DNA of 64,000 nt from Chitinophaga rhizophila (GCF_019492185.1 NZ_JAICCF010000003.1:1302001-1366000); one strand, 5' to 3'. Numbered from the stretch's first letter, positions 9,570 to 18,250 are shown. Notes: generated by a model not told the origin, from the letters alone. Translations and numbers: made by a program.

Positions 9570-9695
9570 ATGCGATCTCTATCTGTTTCATTGTCTGTAG
9601 CAGGTCTGTTCCTGTTATGCCATGCCCGTGAAAATAAGATAAACATATCTGCATCGCAGAAAGGACGTAAACGTATTCACCAAAACGGTATTTAA
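9570..9695 (+). CDS. Possible 41-residue peptide with hydrophobic N-terminus
   Basis: ATG at 9570 to TAA at 9695. The product has a hydrophobic stretch (LSVSLSVAGLFLLCHA) resembling a signal sequence or lipobox region, followed by a basic tail. It ends 13 nt before the lipoprotein gene at 9709. It may be a real small exported peptide or a chance frame; evidence is weak. Confidence 0.25.
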   Translation: MRSLSVSLSVAGLFLLCHARENKINISASQKGRKRIHQNGI

Positions 9696-9708
9696 TATCC
9701 CTATTATT

Positions 9709-10071
9709 ATGAAGCCATCAATTGTTATCACGTTCATTACCTTACTGCTAACAGCCAGTTCCGGCTGTAGTAAAAACGATGTGGAAGAGAAAATGACCCT
9801 TCAGAGAGGGTTGCGTGGTAAAATAGTTTATTCCTCCTGTGCTACTTCTGTTGTGCAGGTATTGAACAAACCGATCGGAGCCGCATGGACCAATTGCCAT
9901 GATCAACAGCGTTATGAGAACATCATCGGCGTTGGTATTGTGAACAGAAACAACCTGGCCATCGGAGAGGAGTTTACTTTCAATATCATACAGCTGGAGC
10001 CGGTTGTAATCTGCGACATGGCAGACTGCGGTCCGCTGTCATATCATACTATTCTCATTACCGGCAACTAA
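9709..10071 (+). CDS. Small predicted lipoprotein, unknown function
   Basis: 120 residues. It begins with a hydrophobic signal (MKPSIVITFITLLLTASSGC) ending in a lipobox-like SSGC, so the mature protein would start at Cys20 and be lipid-anchored. The mature part has four more cysteines (around SSCATSVV, NCHDQ and ICDMADCGP), suggesting disulfides in the periplasm or on the surface. No family recognised. It is a single gene facing the minus-strand DUF6266-like gene. Confidence 0.65.
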   Translation: MKPSIVITFITLLLTASSGCSKNDVEEKMTLQRGLRGKIVYSSCATSVVQVLNKPIGAAWTNCHDQQRYENIIGVGIVNRNNLAIGEEFTFNIIQLEPVVICDMADCGPLSYHTILITGN

Positions 10072-10130
10072 CCGGTTCACAAGGCCATATTTTTTCTGGC
10101 TGTAGATAAGTAGCAGAGTCACAAGATTGG

Positions 10131-10670
10131 CTAAATAAGCAACAATTCCCTGACTGTTTCTCTCCCGGGCAAATCTACCGCTGTAATAACGACCTTGCCT
10201 CCGGCAGGTAAGGAGGTTATTTTATAGTACCAGTCCACCCCGTTTCTGCTAATGACGGCAGAACCACACGCTGCTACTATACCAGCTGCATCCATCACCT
10301 GTACATTTACTTCTGCTACCCGAAACTCATCCCTGGCAGTTACAACTATCTGTTCTTCTTCTAATTTTATATGCTGGATTTCAGGTGAATGATAAGCATC
10401 TTTCACCGCCATGTTATAGGCATTTTGTCCTGGTCCTGCCAGCGAGGCGTAGTAAGCCTTTATCTCCGGGTCATTTAGTAATTGCTGGGCATATGCTGCC
10501 GCGACGGCCATTTTTTGCCTGGCTTCCAATTGCTTAGCTGTAGGCTTTTTATTGGAAGGACCACGCTTTTTTGCCATAATAATCTGTCCGTTTCTTTCAT
10601 AAACGGTGACAAGTCTGCCGATGGAACCCCGCACCAGTTGCAGGAGAACGTTATCTTTTACAATAGCCAT
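10131..10670 (-). CDS. DUF6266-like hypothetical protein
   Basis: 179 residues. The N-terminal part (about 1-50: RGSIGRLVTVYERNGQII, then KKPTAKQLEARQKMAV) follows the pattern of Bacteroidota DUF6266-type proteins: a Gly-x-hydrophobic-Gly turn, an RNG, a Thr-rich patch, then Q...R...F/M. The C-terminal half reads as beta strands with a DxxGxV-like segment. The same N-terminal pattern appears in the gene at 31476-32240. The function of this group is unknown to me. Family assignment is tentative; coding status is good. Confidence 0.6.
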   Translation of the reverse strand: MAIVKDNVLLQLVRGSIGRLVTVYERNGQIIMAKKRGPSNKKPTAKQLEARQKMAVAAAYAQQLLNDPEIKAYYASLAGPGQNAYNMAVKDAYHSPEIQHIKLEEEQIVVTARDEFRVAEVNVQVMDAAGIVAACGSAVISRNGVDWYYKITSLPAGGKVVITAVDLPGRETVRELLLI

Positions 10671-10711
10671 ATAGATTAATTGTTGCGTTTACTTCCATAA
10701 AGTTATGGTTT

Positions 10712-10726
10712 GGTACTGCTATGGTA
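10712..10726 (-). promoter_or_regulatory. Shared 15-nt motif GGTACTGCTATGGTA upstream of the DUF6266-like gene
   Basis: The same motif with one change (GGTACTGCGATGGTA) lies at 24545-24559 just upstream of the AraC gene, in the same orientation relative to its gene. The internal repeat of TGGTA-like halves suggests a protein-binding site. The role is unknown. Confidence 0.25.
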
Positions 10727-10752
10727 TTTGTACTGACCGTTCATTTTAAGGT

Positions 10753-10803
10753 CATATAAAGGGTACTTCAATATCCCCAGGATATTTAAGTGCCCTTTAT
10801 ATG
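10753..10803. repeat. 51-nt imperfect palindrome (24-nt arms, 3-nt loop)
   Basis: The left arm 10753-10776 and right arm 10780-10803 are reverse complements at 22 of 24 positions, separated by CCA. It is too long and lacks the T-run of an ordinary terminator. It could be a cruciform-prone repeat element, a recombination remnant, or a long hairpin RNA. It lies 82 nt upstream of the minus-strand gene at 10131-10670. Confidence 0.7.
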
Positions 10804-11145
10804 TACTGATGGTGAAAGGAAAGTATGAAGTACAGGCCGAATACAGTAGGATCATTTTTGCCGGGGATATCGTAAATGCTGGTGGCAGCAACTTATCTGA
10901 CGAATGGCATTCAACTGGCTGAGGGGCATGGCTATAAACGCATCTATGAATAAGGGCAATTATGGTTACGTAGATAGCGGCGAGAGGTGTTGGCAGTGTG
11001 GTATCTGGAGGCGGTATTACACTATACTGGGGATGAGGGAAGTATATGTCTGCATTGCTGCGGATATATTAGTGGAAGATTAACTTCGCATTAACCGATT
11101 CAGGTTGTTTAAGACCTAACTTGCCCTGCTTTAAATTGTTAACCC
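10804..11145 (+). other. Non-coding stretch with possible gene debris
   Basis: No intact gene. Three plus-strand frames each show short protein-like pieces: VKGKYEVQAEYSRIIFAGDI from about 10813, then (shifted) AATYLTNGIQLAEGHGYKRI near 10885-10945, then a 56-codon frame from about 10930 to 11083. The second piece resembles the helix of small CC0125-type lipoproteins, so a frameshifted relic is possible. This is speculative. Confidence 0.25.
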
Positions 11146-12072
11146 ATGAAGCAGGATTTATGGAGCGTGTATTGCCGCTTTTCAAAGAAAGAGCGGCAAG
11201 GCATTATTATATTACTTGTGCTGACAATTACCTGTGCAGCAATGCCTGCTTTATGGGAATATCATACGCCTCCAGCAATTTTTCTTGAACAGGACAGTCT
11301 TTTCAGGGCTGATGTGCGCGCATTACGCGACGTGTACCTGGGCAATGCAGTGGCCTCCCGGAACATGGATAGTGGAAGGAGTAAAGTTGAACGTTTCCAC
11401 TTTGATCCCAACATGCTGGATACTACGGGATGGATGGCGTTGGGCGTTAGCAGGCAAACTGCTATGACAATTCAACGCTATCGGATGAAAGGCGGAAGGT
11501 TTCGCAGGAAGGAAGATTTGCTGCGTATTTATGGTTTGCCGCCAGCGCTGGGGAAAGAGTTGCTTCCTTATGTAAGTATCCCGGCAGGCTTTAAAGAAAG
11601 AGATACCACGGGCTTACGGCAGCTGAAGCAACGTAATATATCTTACGTCCGGCGGCGGTTTCCTGCACTGGACATTAATACCGCAGATTCTGCGCAATGG
11701 GAGTCCCTGCCGGGAATAGGGCCGGTGCTGGCAGCCAGGATCGTCAGGTTCAGAGAGAAGCTGGGAGGCTTTTATGCAATAGGGCAGGTGGGGGAAACTT
11801 TCGGATTACCAGACACCACATTTAATAAAATTCAACCTTATCTCATAATGAATAAGGTTTCACTAAAAAAACTGGACATCAACCAGACGGATGAAAAATC
11901 TTTGGCACAACATCCATATATCCGTTACAAACTGGCGCGGTTAATAGTACTGTATCGCAGTAACCACGGGCCTTTCAGGCGACTGGAAGACCTTCTTGGC
12001 ATACCATTGGTAGATGATAGTATTTATCGTAAAATTGAGCTTTACATCAAAATAGAAAATTCCCCATTATGA
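11146..12072 (+). CDS. ComEA-like helix-hairpin-helix protein, membrane-anchored
   Basis: 308 residues. One N-terminal membrane helix (about 20-38, GIIILLVLTITCAAMPALW) is followed by a linker and repeated helix-hairpin-helix segments: LDTTGWMALGVSRQTAMTIQ and LRIYGLPPALGKELLPY; LDINTADSAQWESLPGIGPV; and LDINQTDEKSLAQHPYIR. The central motif is the classic ComEA DNA-binding HhH; the others are degenerate repeats. It is likely an inner-membrane or periplasmic DNA-binding protein, with a role in DNA uptake inferred only. It overlaps the acyl-CoA dehydrogenase by 4 nt. Confidence 0.83.
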   Translation: MKQDLWSVYCRFSKKERQGIIILLVLTITCAAMPALWEYHTPPAIFLEQDSLFRADVRALRDVYLGNAVASRNMDSGRSKVERFHFDPNMLDTTGWMALGVSRQTAMTIQRYRMKGGRFRRKEDLLRIYGLPPALGKELLPYVSIPAGFKERDTTGLRQLKQRNISYVRRRFPALDINTADSAQWESLPGIGPVLAARIVRFREKLGGFYAIGQVGETFGLPDTTFNKIQPYLIMNKVSLKKLDINQTDEKSLAQHPYIRYKLARLIVLYRSNHGPFRRLEDLLGIPLVDDSIYRKIELYIKIENSPL

Positions 12073-13208
12073 ACTTCGAGCCCACAGAAACGCAACAACA
12101 GATTACCCAGGTGATACGCGATTTCGGAAAGACACATATGCAGCCCTATATCCTGGAATGGGATGAAAATCAATCATTTCCTGTTCAACTATTCAAGCAG
12201 CTCGGTGAGTTAGGACTCATGGGAGTGCTGGTGCCTGAGAAATATGGCGGCAGTGGACTTGGATACCTGGAGTATGTTACTGTGGTCAGTGAAATATCGA
12301 AAATCTGTGGAGCGATCGGATTGAGTGTAGCAGCGCATAATTCCCTGTGTACCGGCCACATTTTGCAGTTTGGATCTGAGGAGCAGAAACAGCGTTATCT
12401 TCCTAAGCTGGCCAGTGCAGAATGGATTGGCGCATGGGGACTTACAGAACCAAATACCGGATCAGATGCTATGAACATGAAATGCGTAGCGCGTAAAGAG
12501 GGGGACGAGTGGGTACTGAATGGCACGAAGTGCTGGATTACGCATGGTAAGAGTGGTGATGTGGCCGTGGTAATTGCCCGTACAGGCGATGTACGGGATA
12601 GTCATGGCATGAGCGCTTTTATTGTAGAAAGGGGAACTCCCGGATTCAGTGGCGGAAAGAAGGAGAATAAGTTAGGTATGCGTGCTTCTGAAACAGCAGA
12701 AATGATATTTGATAACTGCCGCATTCCAGCCGGGAACATGTTGGGCAACGAGGGAGAAGGCTTTATCCAGTCGATGAAGGTACTGGATGGAGGCCGTATA
12801 TCCATCGCTGCATTGTCACTCGGTATTGCGAAAGGGGCATACGAGGCTGCATTGAAGTATGCACAGGAAAGACATCAGTTTGACAAACCGATAGCCAGTT
12901 TTCAGGGTATATCCTTTAAGTTGGCAGACATGGCTACAGAGATCATGGCAGCTGAGTTGCTGACTATGCAGGCGGCCGACGGAAAAAGCAGGGGTGCTAA
13001 AGTAACACAACATGCAGCGATGGCTAAATATTATGCTTCAGAAGTAGCGGTAAAGGCTGCGAATGAGGCCGTACAGATATTTGGAGGCTATGGATATACG
13101 AAAGATTTTCCTGTAGAGAAATTCTATCGTGACGCCAAGCTGTGTACTATCGGAGAAGGTACATCTGAAATACAGAAACTGGTGATTGCGCGTGAAGCAT
13201 TGAAATAA
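12069..13208 (+). CDS. Acyl-CoA dehydrogenase
   Basis: 379 residues, the standard length of a short/medium-chain acyl-CoA dehydrogenase, an FAD enzyme of beta-oxidation or branched amino-acid catabolism. Seen: WGLTEPNTGSDAMNMKC (FAD/substrate signature), KCWITHGKSGD, MRASETAEMIFDNCRIP, and the C-terminal signature QIFGGYGYTKDFPVEKFYRD followed by the region holding the usual catalytic Glu (IGEGTSEIQKLVIAR). The exact substrate is not determined. The ATG overlaps the upstream stop (ATGA), and a terminator follows at 13231. Confidence 0.93.
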   Translation: MNFEPTETQQQITQVIRDFGKTHMQPYILEWDENQSFPVQLFKQLGELGLMGVLVPEKYGGSGLGYLEYVTVVSEISKICGAIGLSVAAHNSLCTGHILQFGSEEQKQRYLPKLASAEWIGAWGLTEPNTGSDAMNMKCVARKEGDEWVLNGTKCWITHGKSGDVAVVIARTGDVRDSHGMSAFIVERGTPGFSGGKKENKLGMRASETAEMIFDNCRIPAGNMLGNEGEGFIQSMKVLDGGRISIAALSLGIAKGAYEAALKYAQERHQFDKPIASFQGISFKLADMATEIMAAELLTMQAADGKSRGAKVTQHAAMAKYYASEVAVKAANEAVQIFGGYGYTKDFPVEKFYRDAKLCTIGEGTSEIQKLVIAREALK

Positions 13209-13230
13209 TCCATATAAATATGGGTAGATA

Positions 13231-13259
13231 GTCCGTCGGTAAGCCCGGCGGACTTTTTT
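13231..13259 (+). terminator. Rho-independent terminator after acyl-CoA dehydrogenase
   Basis: A 9-bp GC-rich stem GTCCGTCGG / CCGGCGGAC (one G-U) with a 5-nt loop, followed by TTTTTT. Confidence 0.85.
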
Positions 13260-13375
13260 ATGTCTGATAATTTGTCCAAAAGAAAGAATTACCTGCGAAA
13301 TTCAAATACTACTTATGAGGGGCTATAGTCTCTGCAGTCCTTTTCTTATCTTCATCAGACTAAATTAACTATGTC

Positions 13376-15001
13376 ATGAGCTTTGAAGAACAATTACACC
13401 AAATGTTTCCGACAGCTGACGCTATTCCCGCAGAGTATCAGTTATCAGGGGAACTACACCAGCGGGAGTATCTTTCTGGTGGTGAGATGAAACCATGGAA
13501 TGGCGATGTGCATACTGTATTATCTCCGATCTGTATTCAGACAGCAAACGGGCTGGAGAGAAAAGTGATTGGTTCTTATCCACTATGTGGCCAGGAAGAG
13601 GCGATGGCAGCCCTGGATGCCGCCGTACTTGCCTACAATGATGGTCGTGGAGAGTGGCCGACTATGACGGTTTCAGAGCGTATTGCCTGCATGGAGAAGT
13701 TTACGGGCAAGATGATTGAAAAGAAGCCGGAAATTGTCAAGCTGATTATGTGGGAAATCGGCAAATCATATGCTGATTCCATCAAGGAGTTTGACCGTAC
13801 CATTGAATACATCAACACGACAATAGATGCGCTGAAAGACCTGGATCGTAATTCCAGCCGTTTTGAAATTCAGCAGGGCATTATTGGTCAGATCAGGCGT
13901 TCGCCACTTGGGGTAGTGCTTTGTATGGGGCCATTTAACTATCCGCTGAACGAGACATTCACTACCCTGATTCCTGCATTGATTATGGGGAATACTTTGC
14001 TGTTTAAACCTCCTAAGCATGGTACATTATTACATTATCCATTACTGGAAGCATTTGCAACCTGTTTTCCGAAAGGAGTGGTGAATACCATTTACGGTCG
14101 TGGGAATGTGATTGTAGGTCCGTTGATGGAGTCTGGCAAGATCAATGTGCTGACGTTGATTGGTAGCAGCAAGGTGGCCAATCAGCTGAAGAAGATGCAT
14201 CCGAAGGTGAATCGTCTGCGGGCAATTCTTGGTTTAGATGCTAAGAATGCCGCCATTATATCTGACAAGGCGGACCTTGATCTGGCGGTGCAGGAAACTG
14301 TATTGGGAGCGTTGTCTTTTAACGGCCAGCGTTGTACTGCCCTGAAGATCATATTTGTACATAGCAAGGTGGCAGATGCGTTCCTGCAAAAGTTAAATGC
14401 GGCTATTGGTCAGCTGAAGGTGGGTATGCCATGGGAAAAAGGTGTATTTCTTACGCCTTTACCTGAGCCGCAAAAGCCGGCTTACCTGAAGGAATGTATT
14501 GAGGATGCGCTGGCTCATGGAGCAAAAGTGATGAATGAGAATGGTGGAGCAGCATATGAGTCATTCGTTTACCCTGCGGTGTTATATCCGGTTAACAGTC
14601 AGATGAAGGTATATCGTGAGGAGCAGTTCGGGCCCATAATACCAGTGTTGCCGTTTGATGATATTGAGACACCTATTGAGTATCTGATAGCGTCTGATCA
14701 TGGCCAGCAGGTAAGTATCTTTTCTGATGATGCGGATGAATTAGCGTCATTGATTGATCCGCTGGTTAATCAGGTAAGTCGTGTCAATATTAACTGTCAA
14801 TGTCAGCGTGGTCCTGATGTTTATCCATTTACAGGGCGTAAAGACTCTGCGGAAGGAACATTGAGTGTTCCGGATGCACTACGTGCGTTTTCGATTCGTT
14901 CAATGGTAGCGACAAAACAGACGGAAACGAATAAAAATTTGCTTAATCGTATAGTAAATGATCAAACTTCTAACTTTTTGTCAACAAAATATATATTTTG
15001 A
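13376..15001 (+). CDS. gapN: NADP-dependent non-phosphorylating glyceraldehyde-3-phosphate dehydrogenase-like ALDH
   Basis: 541 residues of the aldehyde dehydrogenase superfamily, ALDH11/GapN type, which oxidises glyceraldehyde-3-phosphate to 3-phosphoglycerate with NADP. Seen: GPFNYPLNETFTTLIPALIMGNT (cofactor region), LIGSSKVAN, catalytic Cys320 in FNGQRCTALK, and the C-terminal EEQFGPIIPVLPFDD. The segment where most ALDHs have ELGGK reads GLDAKN, so the usual general-base Glu is not at its normal spot. The last ~20 residues are an AT-rich extension. It stands alone, with terminator-like hairpins downstream at 15249 and 15358. Confidence 0.85.
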   Translation: MSFEEQLHQMFPTADAIPAEYQLSGELHQREYLSGGEMKPWNGDVHTVLSPICIQTANGLERKVIGSYPLCGQEEAMAALDAAVLAYNDGRGEWPTMTVSERIACMEKFTGKMIEKKPEIVKLIMWEIGKSYADSIKEFDRTIEYINTTIDALKDLDRNSSRFEIQQGIIGQIRRSPLGVVLCMGPFNYPLNETFTTLIPALIMGNTLLFKPPKHGTLLHYPLLEAFATCFPKGVVNTIYGRGNVIVGPLMESGKINVLTLIGSSKVANQLKKMHPKVNRLRAILGLDAKNAAIISDKADLDLAVQETVLGALSFNGQRCTALKIIFVHSKVADAFLQKLNAAIGQLKVGMPWEKGVFLTPLPEPQKPAYLKECIEDALAHGAKVMNENGGAAYESFVYPAVLYPVNSQMKVYREEQFGPIIPVLPFDDIETPIEYLIASDHGQQVSIFSDDADELASLIDPLVNQVSRVNINCQCQRGPDVYPFTGRKDSAEGTLSVPDALRAFSIRSMVATKQTETNKNLLNRIVNDQTSNFLSTKYIF

Positions 15002-15248
15002 TCAAAATATTATTAGTCTTGAAAATGGTTAGTACAGCCTTCTTATTTAGTAGATTAACTATACAATAATATATTAATATGAAGTGAGGTGTTGATTTTT
15101 TTTGCAAAAAAGTGACTGTTAGGTTGTTAGGGTGATGGAATTATGGATTAAGAACGTTAAATTTGGGTTAATTCATCACTCTTTACCATTTATCAACCTT
15201 CAACAAAGAAAGACAATCGAAACATTTTTACGCAACCCACAAGGAAAG

Positions 15249-15277
15249 CATCCGCCTTCAAAGCGGATGTTTTTTTG
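15249..15277 (+). terminator. Rho-independent terminator
   Basis: Stem CATCCGC / GCGGATG with loop CTTCAAA followed by seven T. It lies about 250 nt after the gapN stop, so it either ends a long gapN 3' region or a small RNA. Confidence 0.75.
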
Positions 15278-15357
15278 TCTTGCGAAATAGATGTAAACGA
15301 TCCATTACTATTAGTAAGTCCATAGCATGTTATCGACTGCCGGACTTGATTCTAAGG

Positions 15358-15392
15358 AAAAGGCCGATCTGTCTCAGACAGATCGGCCTTTT
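15358..15392. terminator. Bidirectional terminator, 17-nt perfect arms
   Basis: AAAAGGCCGATCTGTCT and its exact reverse complement flank one central base. It is A-rich on one side and T-rich on the other, so it can stop transcripts from both directions, including the minus-strand gene ending at 15412. Confidence 0.85.
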
Positions 15393-15411
15393 GTTATCCT
15401 GTTATCCTGGT

Positions 15412-15621
15412 TTAATGTTCCAGAAAATCATTGTCTTTACTTTCGTTCGGGCTATCATTGGAGCCGGCTCTTTTTTCAATATCGGCAAACCATTTTTCCA
15501 CTGTACCTGACAGGAATACGGGCACTTTACCTCTAACATACTCTTTCAGTATCTCGAAGGTTTTTTGTGCCTGTTCATTGGAGAGCCCTGCTTTTTCTTT
15601 TAGTTCTTTTAAGAGGTCCAT
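15412..15621 (-). CDS. Small conserved protein of unknown function
   Basis: 69 residues, MDLLKELKEKAGLSNEQAQK at the start, then an amphipathic helix and VRGKVPVFLSGTVEKWF. The pattern (two helices, GKVPxxxxGxVxxxF) recurs in many small Bacteroidota proteins of unknown function. The polar tail is rich in Asn, Asp and Ser. A strong terminator lies 20 nt past the stop, supporting an independent expressed gene. Confidence 0.65.
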   Translation of the reverse strand: MDLLKELKEKAGLSNEQAQKTFEILKEYVRGKVPVFLSGTVEKWFADIEKRAGSNDSPNESKDNDFLEH

Positions 15622-15662
15622 ATCGTATTACTTTGAGTTTAAAGGTAATGAGAAATTAGAGG

Positions 15663-16040
15663 ATGTATGAATTATATTCTATTTTTGTCCTCAGTAATCC
15701 CCCTATACCTATGAAGAGAATGCCTATTGGAATTGATCACTTTAAGCGGAGGATGTTGACGCTGCAGGAAGCAGGGTTAGCCAGAACAATACCCGCAGTT
15801 TTACAACTGGAGTATATCCAGTTTTATATCCACATTTTTCAGATGCCTGTTATCTCTACGCGTGCCGGCTGGTATGCAAGGTATGAGGATGGGGCCCTGG
15901 CGCAACTACCTGATGATATAGTAGGGCAATTAAATGCAGTATACCGACCGCGTTTTTCCTTATGGGCCTGTCAGGGTGCATTGTTGCTGATTGCTACGAT
16001 CATGCTGGCCATCTTCGGGAAAGCGATAGCTGATTATTAG
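15663..16040 (+). CDS. Hypothetical protein with one C-terminal membrane helix
   Basis: Up to 125 residues. A second start at 15711 (MKRMPIGIDHFKRR) would give 109 residues and leave more room for a divergent promoter; I cannot decide between them. The soluble part is helical (FKRRMLTLQEAGLARTIPAV) and a single hydrophobic helix near the C-terminus (ALLLIATIMLAIFG) makes it tail-anchored-like. No family recognised. Confidence 0.5.
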   Translation: MYELYSIFVLSNPPIPMKRMPIGIDHFKRRMLTLQEAGLARTIPAVLQLEYIQFYIHIFQMPVISTRAGWYARYEDGALAQLPDDIVGQLNAVYRPRFSLWACQGALLLIATIMLAIFGKAIADY

Positions 16041-16151
16041 AGCAGTCTTCCTGACGGTCTGATGGTTAGTGTGGTAGTAAGAGACTTCTAGCTGGTCTGA
16101 AGCCTTAAACTGGTTTAAAGACTGATTACCTGAGCCACACTGATATAATAT

Positions 16152-16181
16152 AAAAAGGCGTACCGCGTGGTACGCCTTTTT
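16152..16181. terminator. Bidirectional terminator between the hypothetical gene and clpX
   Basis: AAAAAGGCGTACC / GGTACGCCTTTTT, 13-bp perfect stem with loop GCGT. It serves converging transcripts. Confidence 0.9.
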
Positions 16182-16206
16182 TATTTCCTGAAGTATAAAT
16201 TAGTTA

Positions 16207-17442
16207 TTAAGCGACTTTCAGCTGTACGAGTGTGGATTTATCCAGTCTTTCTTCAGCATAAGCTCGTGTTAGTACGAAGCTGCTTTCGCTGGAAGAAGGC
16301 AGGTTAAACATCGCGTCACTTAGCACAACCTCACAGATGGAGCGAAGGCCACGTGCGCCAAGTTTGTACTCCATTGCTTTTTCCACGATATAATCAACTG
16401 CGTCATCTTCCATTACCAGGTCAATACCTTCCACTTTGAACAGTTTCTTGTATTGTTTTACAAGAGCGTTCTTAGGTTCGGTCAGGATGGCTTTCAGCGC
16501 GTCATGATCGAGAGAGTTCAGGTAAGTCACTACCGGCAGACGGCCCAGTAATTCCGGGATCAGGCCGAAGGACTTAAGATCCTGAGAGTTTACGTAGCGA
16601 AGGATGTGTTTCTTGTTTTCTTCTTCTCTGTCAGTATTAACAGTGAAGCCGATACTATGTGTCTGCACCCTGCGGCTGATGATCTTGTCAACGCCATCGA
16701 ATGCACCACCGCATATAAACAGGATATTCTGTGTATTAACCTTGATAAGCTTCTGCTCAGGATGCTTACGTCCGCCTTGTGGGGGTACAAGTGCTTCAGT
16801 ACCTTCCAGCAGTTTCAGCAATCCCTGCTGCACACCTTCGCCACTTACGTCGCGGGTGATAGAAGGGTTATCGCTTTTACGTGCGATCTTATCAATTTCG
16901 TCAATGTATACGATACCGCGTTCAGCGGCTTCTACGTCGTAGTTACATACCTGCAGCAGGCGGGTAAGGATGCTTTCCACATCTTCACCTACGTAACCTG
17001 CTTCGGTAAATACGGTAGCATCTACGATAGTGAAAGGTACATTGAGCAGGCGCGCAATAGATTTGGCCAGCAGGGTCTTACCGGTACCGGTCTCACCTAC
17101 CATAATGATATTGGATTTTTCAATTTCAACATCATCATCACCAACCTGTTGGTTAAGTCGCTTATAGTGATTATAAACGGCTACAGCCAGTATCTTTTTA
17201 GCGTCATCCTGACCGATTACGTATTCGTCCAGGAACTTCTTTATTTCGATTGGCTTCGCCACTTTAGGAACAAAGTGGGAAGGCGCTTTCTTGCCTTGCT
17301 GCTGAAACAGCTCCTGTTCTATGATTTCCTGCGCGTTTGCCACACAGTTCTCACAGATATGACCTTCTGCACCTGCAATCAGTATCTGCACTTCATCTTT
17401 TGAACGGTTGCAAAATGAGCAACGGATTTTGGACTCTTTCAT
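16207..17442 (-). CDS. clpX: ATP-dependent Clp protease ATP-binding subunit ClpX
   Basis: 411 residues. An N-terminal zinc-binding domain (CSFCNRS ... CENC, about residues 9-37) is followed by the AAA+ domain with Walker A GETGTGKT, Walker B IVYIDEIDK, sensor/pore segments, and the C-terminal small domain. ClpX unfolds tagged substrates and feeds them to ClpP. It lies downstream of tig and clpP on the same strand but is separated from clpP by a terminator hairpin and has its own promoter box, so it is probably expressed separately as well. Confidence 0.97.
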   Translation of the reverse strand: MKESKIRCSFCNRSKDEVQILIAGAEGHICENCVANAQEIIEQELFQQQGKKAPSHFVPKVAKPIEIKKFLDEYVIGQDDAKKILAVAVYNHYKRLNQQVGDDDVEIEKSNIIMVGETGTGKTLLAKSIARLLNVPFTIVDATVFTEAGYVGEDVESILTRLLQVCNYDVEAAERGIVYIDEIDKIARKSDNPSITRDVSGEGVQQGLLKLLEGTEALVPPQGGRKHPEQKLIKVNTQNILFICGGAFDGVDKIISRRVQTHSIGFTVNTDREEENKKHILRYVNSQDLKSFGLIPELLGRLPVVTYLNSLDHDALKAILTEPKNALVKQYKKLFKVEGIDLVMEDDAVDYIVEKAMEYKLGARGLRSICEVVLSDAMFNLPSSSESSFVLTRAYAEERLDKSTLVQLKVA

Positions 17443-17448
17443 AGCTTA

Positions 17449-17478
17449 CAAAGGTACGTTAAATGGGGGAAAGGGAAA
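17449..17478 (-). promoter_or_regulatory. Putative clpX promoter, very close to the start codon
   Basis: On the minus strand TTTC (17478-17475), an 18-nt spacer and TACCTTTG (17456-17449) fit TTTG-N19-TAnnTTTG closely. The -7 box ends only 6 nt before the ATG, so the transcript would have almost no 5' leader. Confidence 0.5.
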
Positions 17479-17483
17479 TTAAG

Positions 17484-17521
17484 AAAAAAGGGTGCAGAAA
17501 AGACATTTTCGCACCCTTTTT
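17484..17521 (-). terminator. Terminator between clpP and clpX
   Basis: AAAAAAGGGTGC / GCACCCTTTTT arms around a 15-nt loop that itself can partly pair. On the minus strand it lies after the clpP stop. Confidence 0.75.
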
Positions 17522-17545
17522 CCATTAACTTATTTCCGTAATCTA

Positions 17546-18250
17546 TTATTGCGGAGTGTTGTTTTCCTGCTGTTTTCTTGGATTTCTGGTTAATACGTCA
17601 TCGATGATGCCATATTCCTTTGCTTCATCAGCAGTCATCCAATAGTCACGATCAGAGTCTTTTTCTACCTTTTTCACTGGCTGACCACAATGGGTAGCGA
17701 TGATTTCGTTCAGCTCTCTTTTCAGCTTAACGAACTCACGTGCGGTGATTTCGATATCGGAAGTTTGACCTTCTGCACCACCATGAGGCTGGTGAATCAT
17801 AACTCTGGCGTGTTTCAGTGCAGTTCTCTTACCTTTTGTACCAGCTACCAGCAGTACGGCACCGAAAGAAGCGGCCATACCGGTACAGATAGTTGCTACA
17901 TCAGGAGCGATGATCTGCATGGTGTCATATATACCTAAACCTGCATAAACGCTACCACCGGGGCTGTTAATATACATTTGTATATCGCGGGTACGGTCTG
18001 TAGATTCCAGGAACAGTAACTGAGCGGTAATAATGTTAGCTACGTAGTCATTAACAGGGTCTCCCATGAAAATGATACGATCCATCATCAATCGTGAGAA
18101 CACGTCCATGATTGCCATATTCATCGGGCGTTCCTCGATGATGTTTGGCGTTAGGGCATTAATCTGATGACGGGTATAGCTATCTACTACCAGGCTGCTG
18201 ATCCCTCTATGCTGGATGGCATATTTCCTGAATTCGTTATTAATGTTCAT
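17546..18250 (-). CDS. clpP: ATP-dependent Clp protease proteolytic subunit ClpP
   Basis: The chosen ATG at 18250 (MNINNEFRKYAIQHRG) gives 234 residues; the frame is open 10 codons further, but those overlap trigger factor more deeply. The Ser-His-Asp protease is clear: Ser in GMAASFGAVLL, His in RVMIHQPHGG, and the DRDYWMTADEAKEYGIID C-terminal signature. The N-terminal ~35 residues are longer than in E. coli ClpP and may be a propeptide. Its start overlaps the end of tig by 11 nt. Confidence 0.95.
   Translation of the reverse strand: MNINNEFRKYAIQHRGISSLVVDSYTRHQINALTPNIIEERPMNMAIMDVFSRLMMDRIIFMGDPVNDYVANIITAQLLFLESTDRTRDIQMYINSPGGSVYAGLGIYDTMQIIAPDVATICTGMAASFGAVLLVAGTKGKRTALKHARVMIHQPHGGAEGQTSDIEITAREFVKLKRELNEIIATHCGQPVKKVEKDSDRDYWMTADEAKEYGIIDDVLTRNPRKQQENNTPQ

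Larger units (their letters stand above)
15002..15411. other. AT-rich intergenic region between gapN and the small minus-strand gene
   Basis: No coding frame I trust. It contains a TAAATTTG box at about 15159, a terminator hairpin at 15249-15277 and a long perfect palindrome at 15358-15392. A short transcript running from about 15165 to 15277 (a small RNA) is possible, but no -33 element supports it. Confidence 0.4.

Noticed and set aside
10703..10891. 62-residue minus-strand frame
   Set aside because: It runs through the long palindrome, has no credible start and no family pattern.
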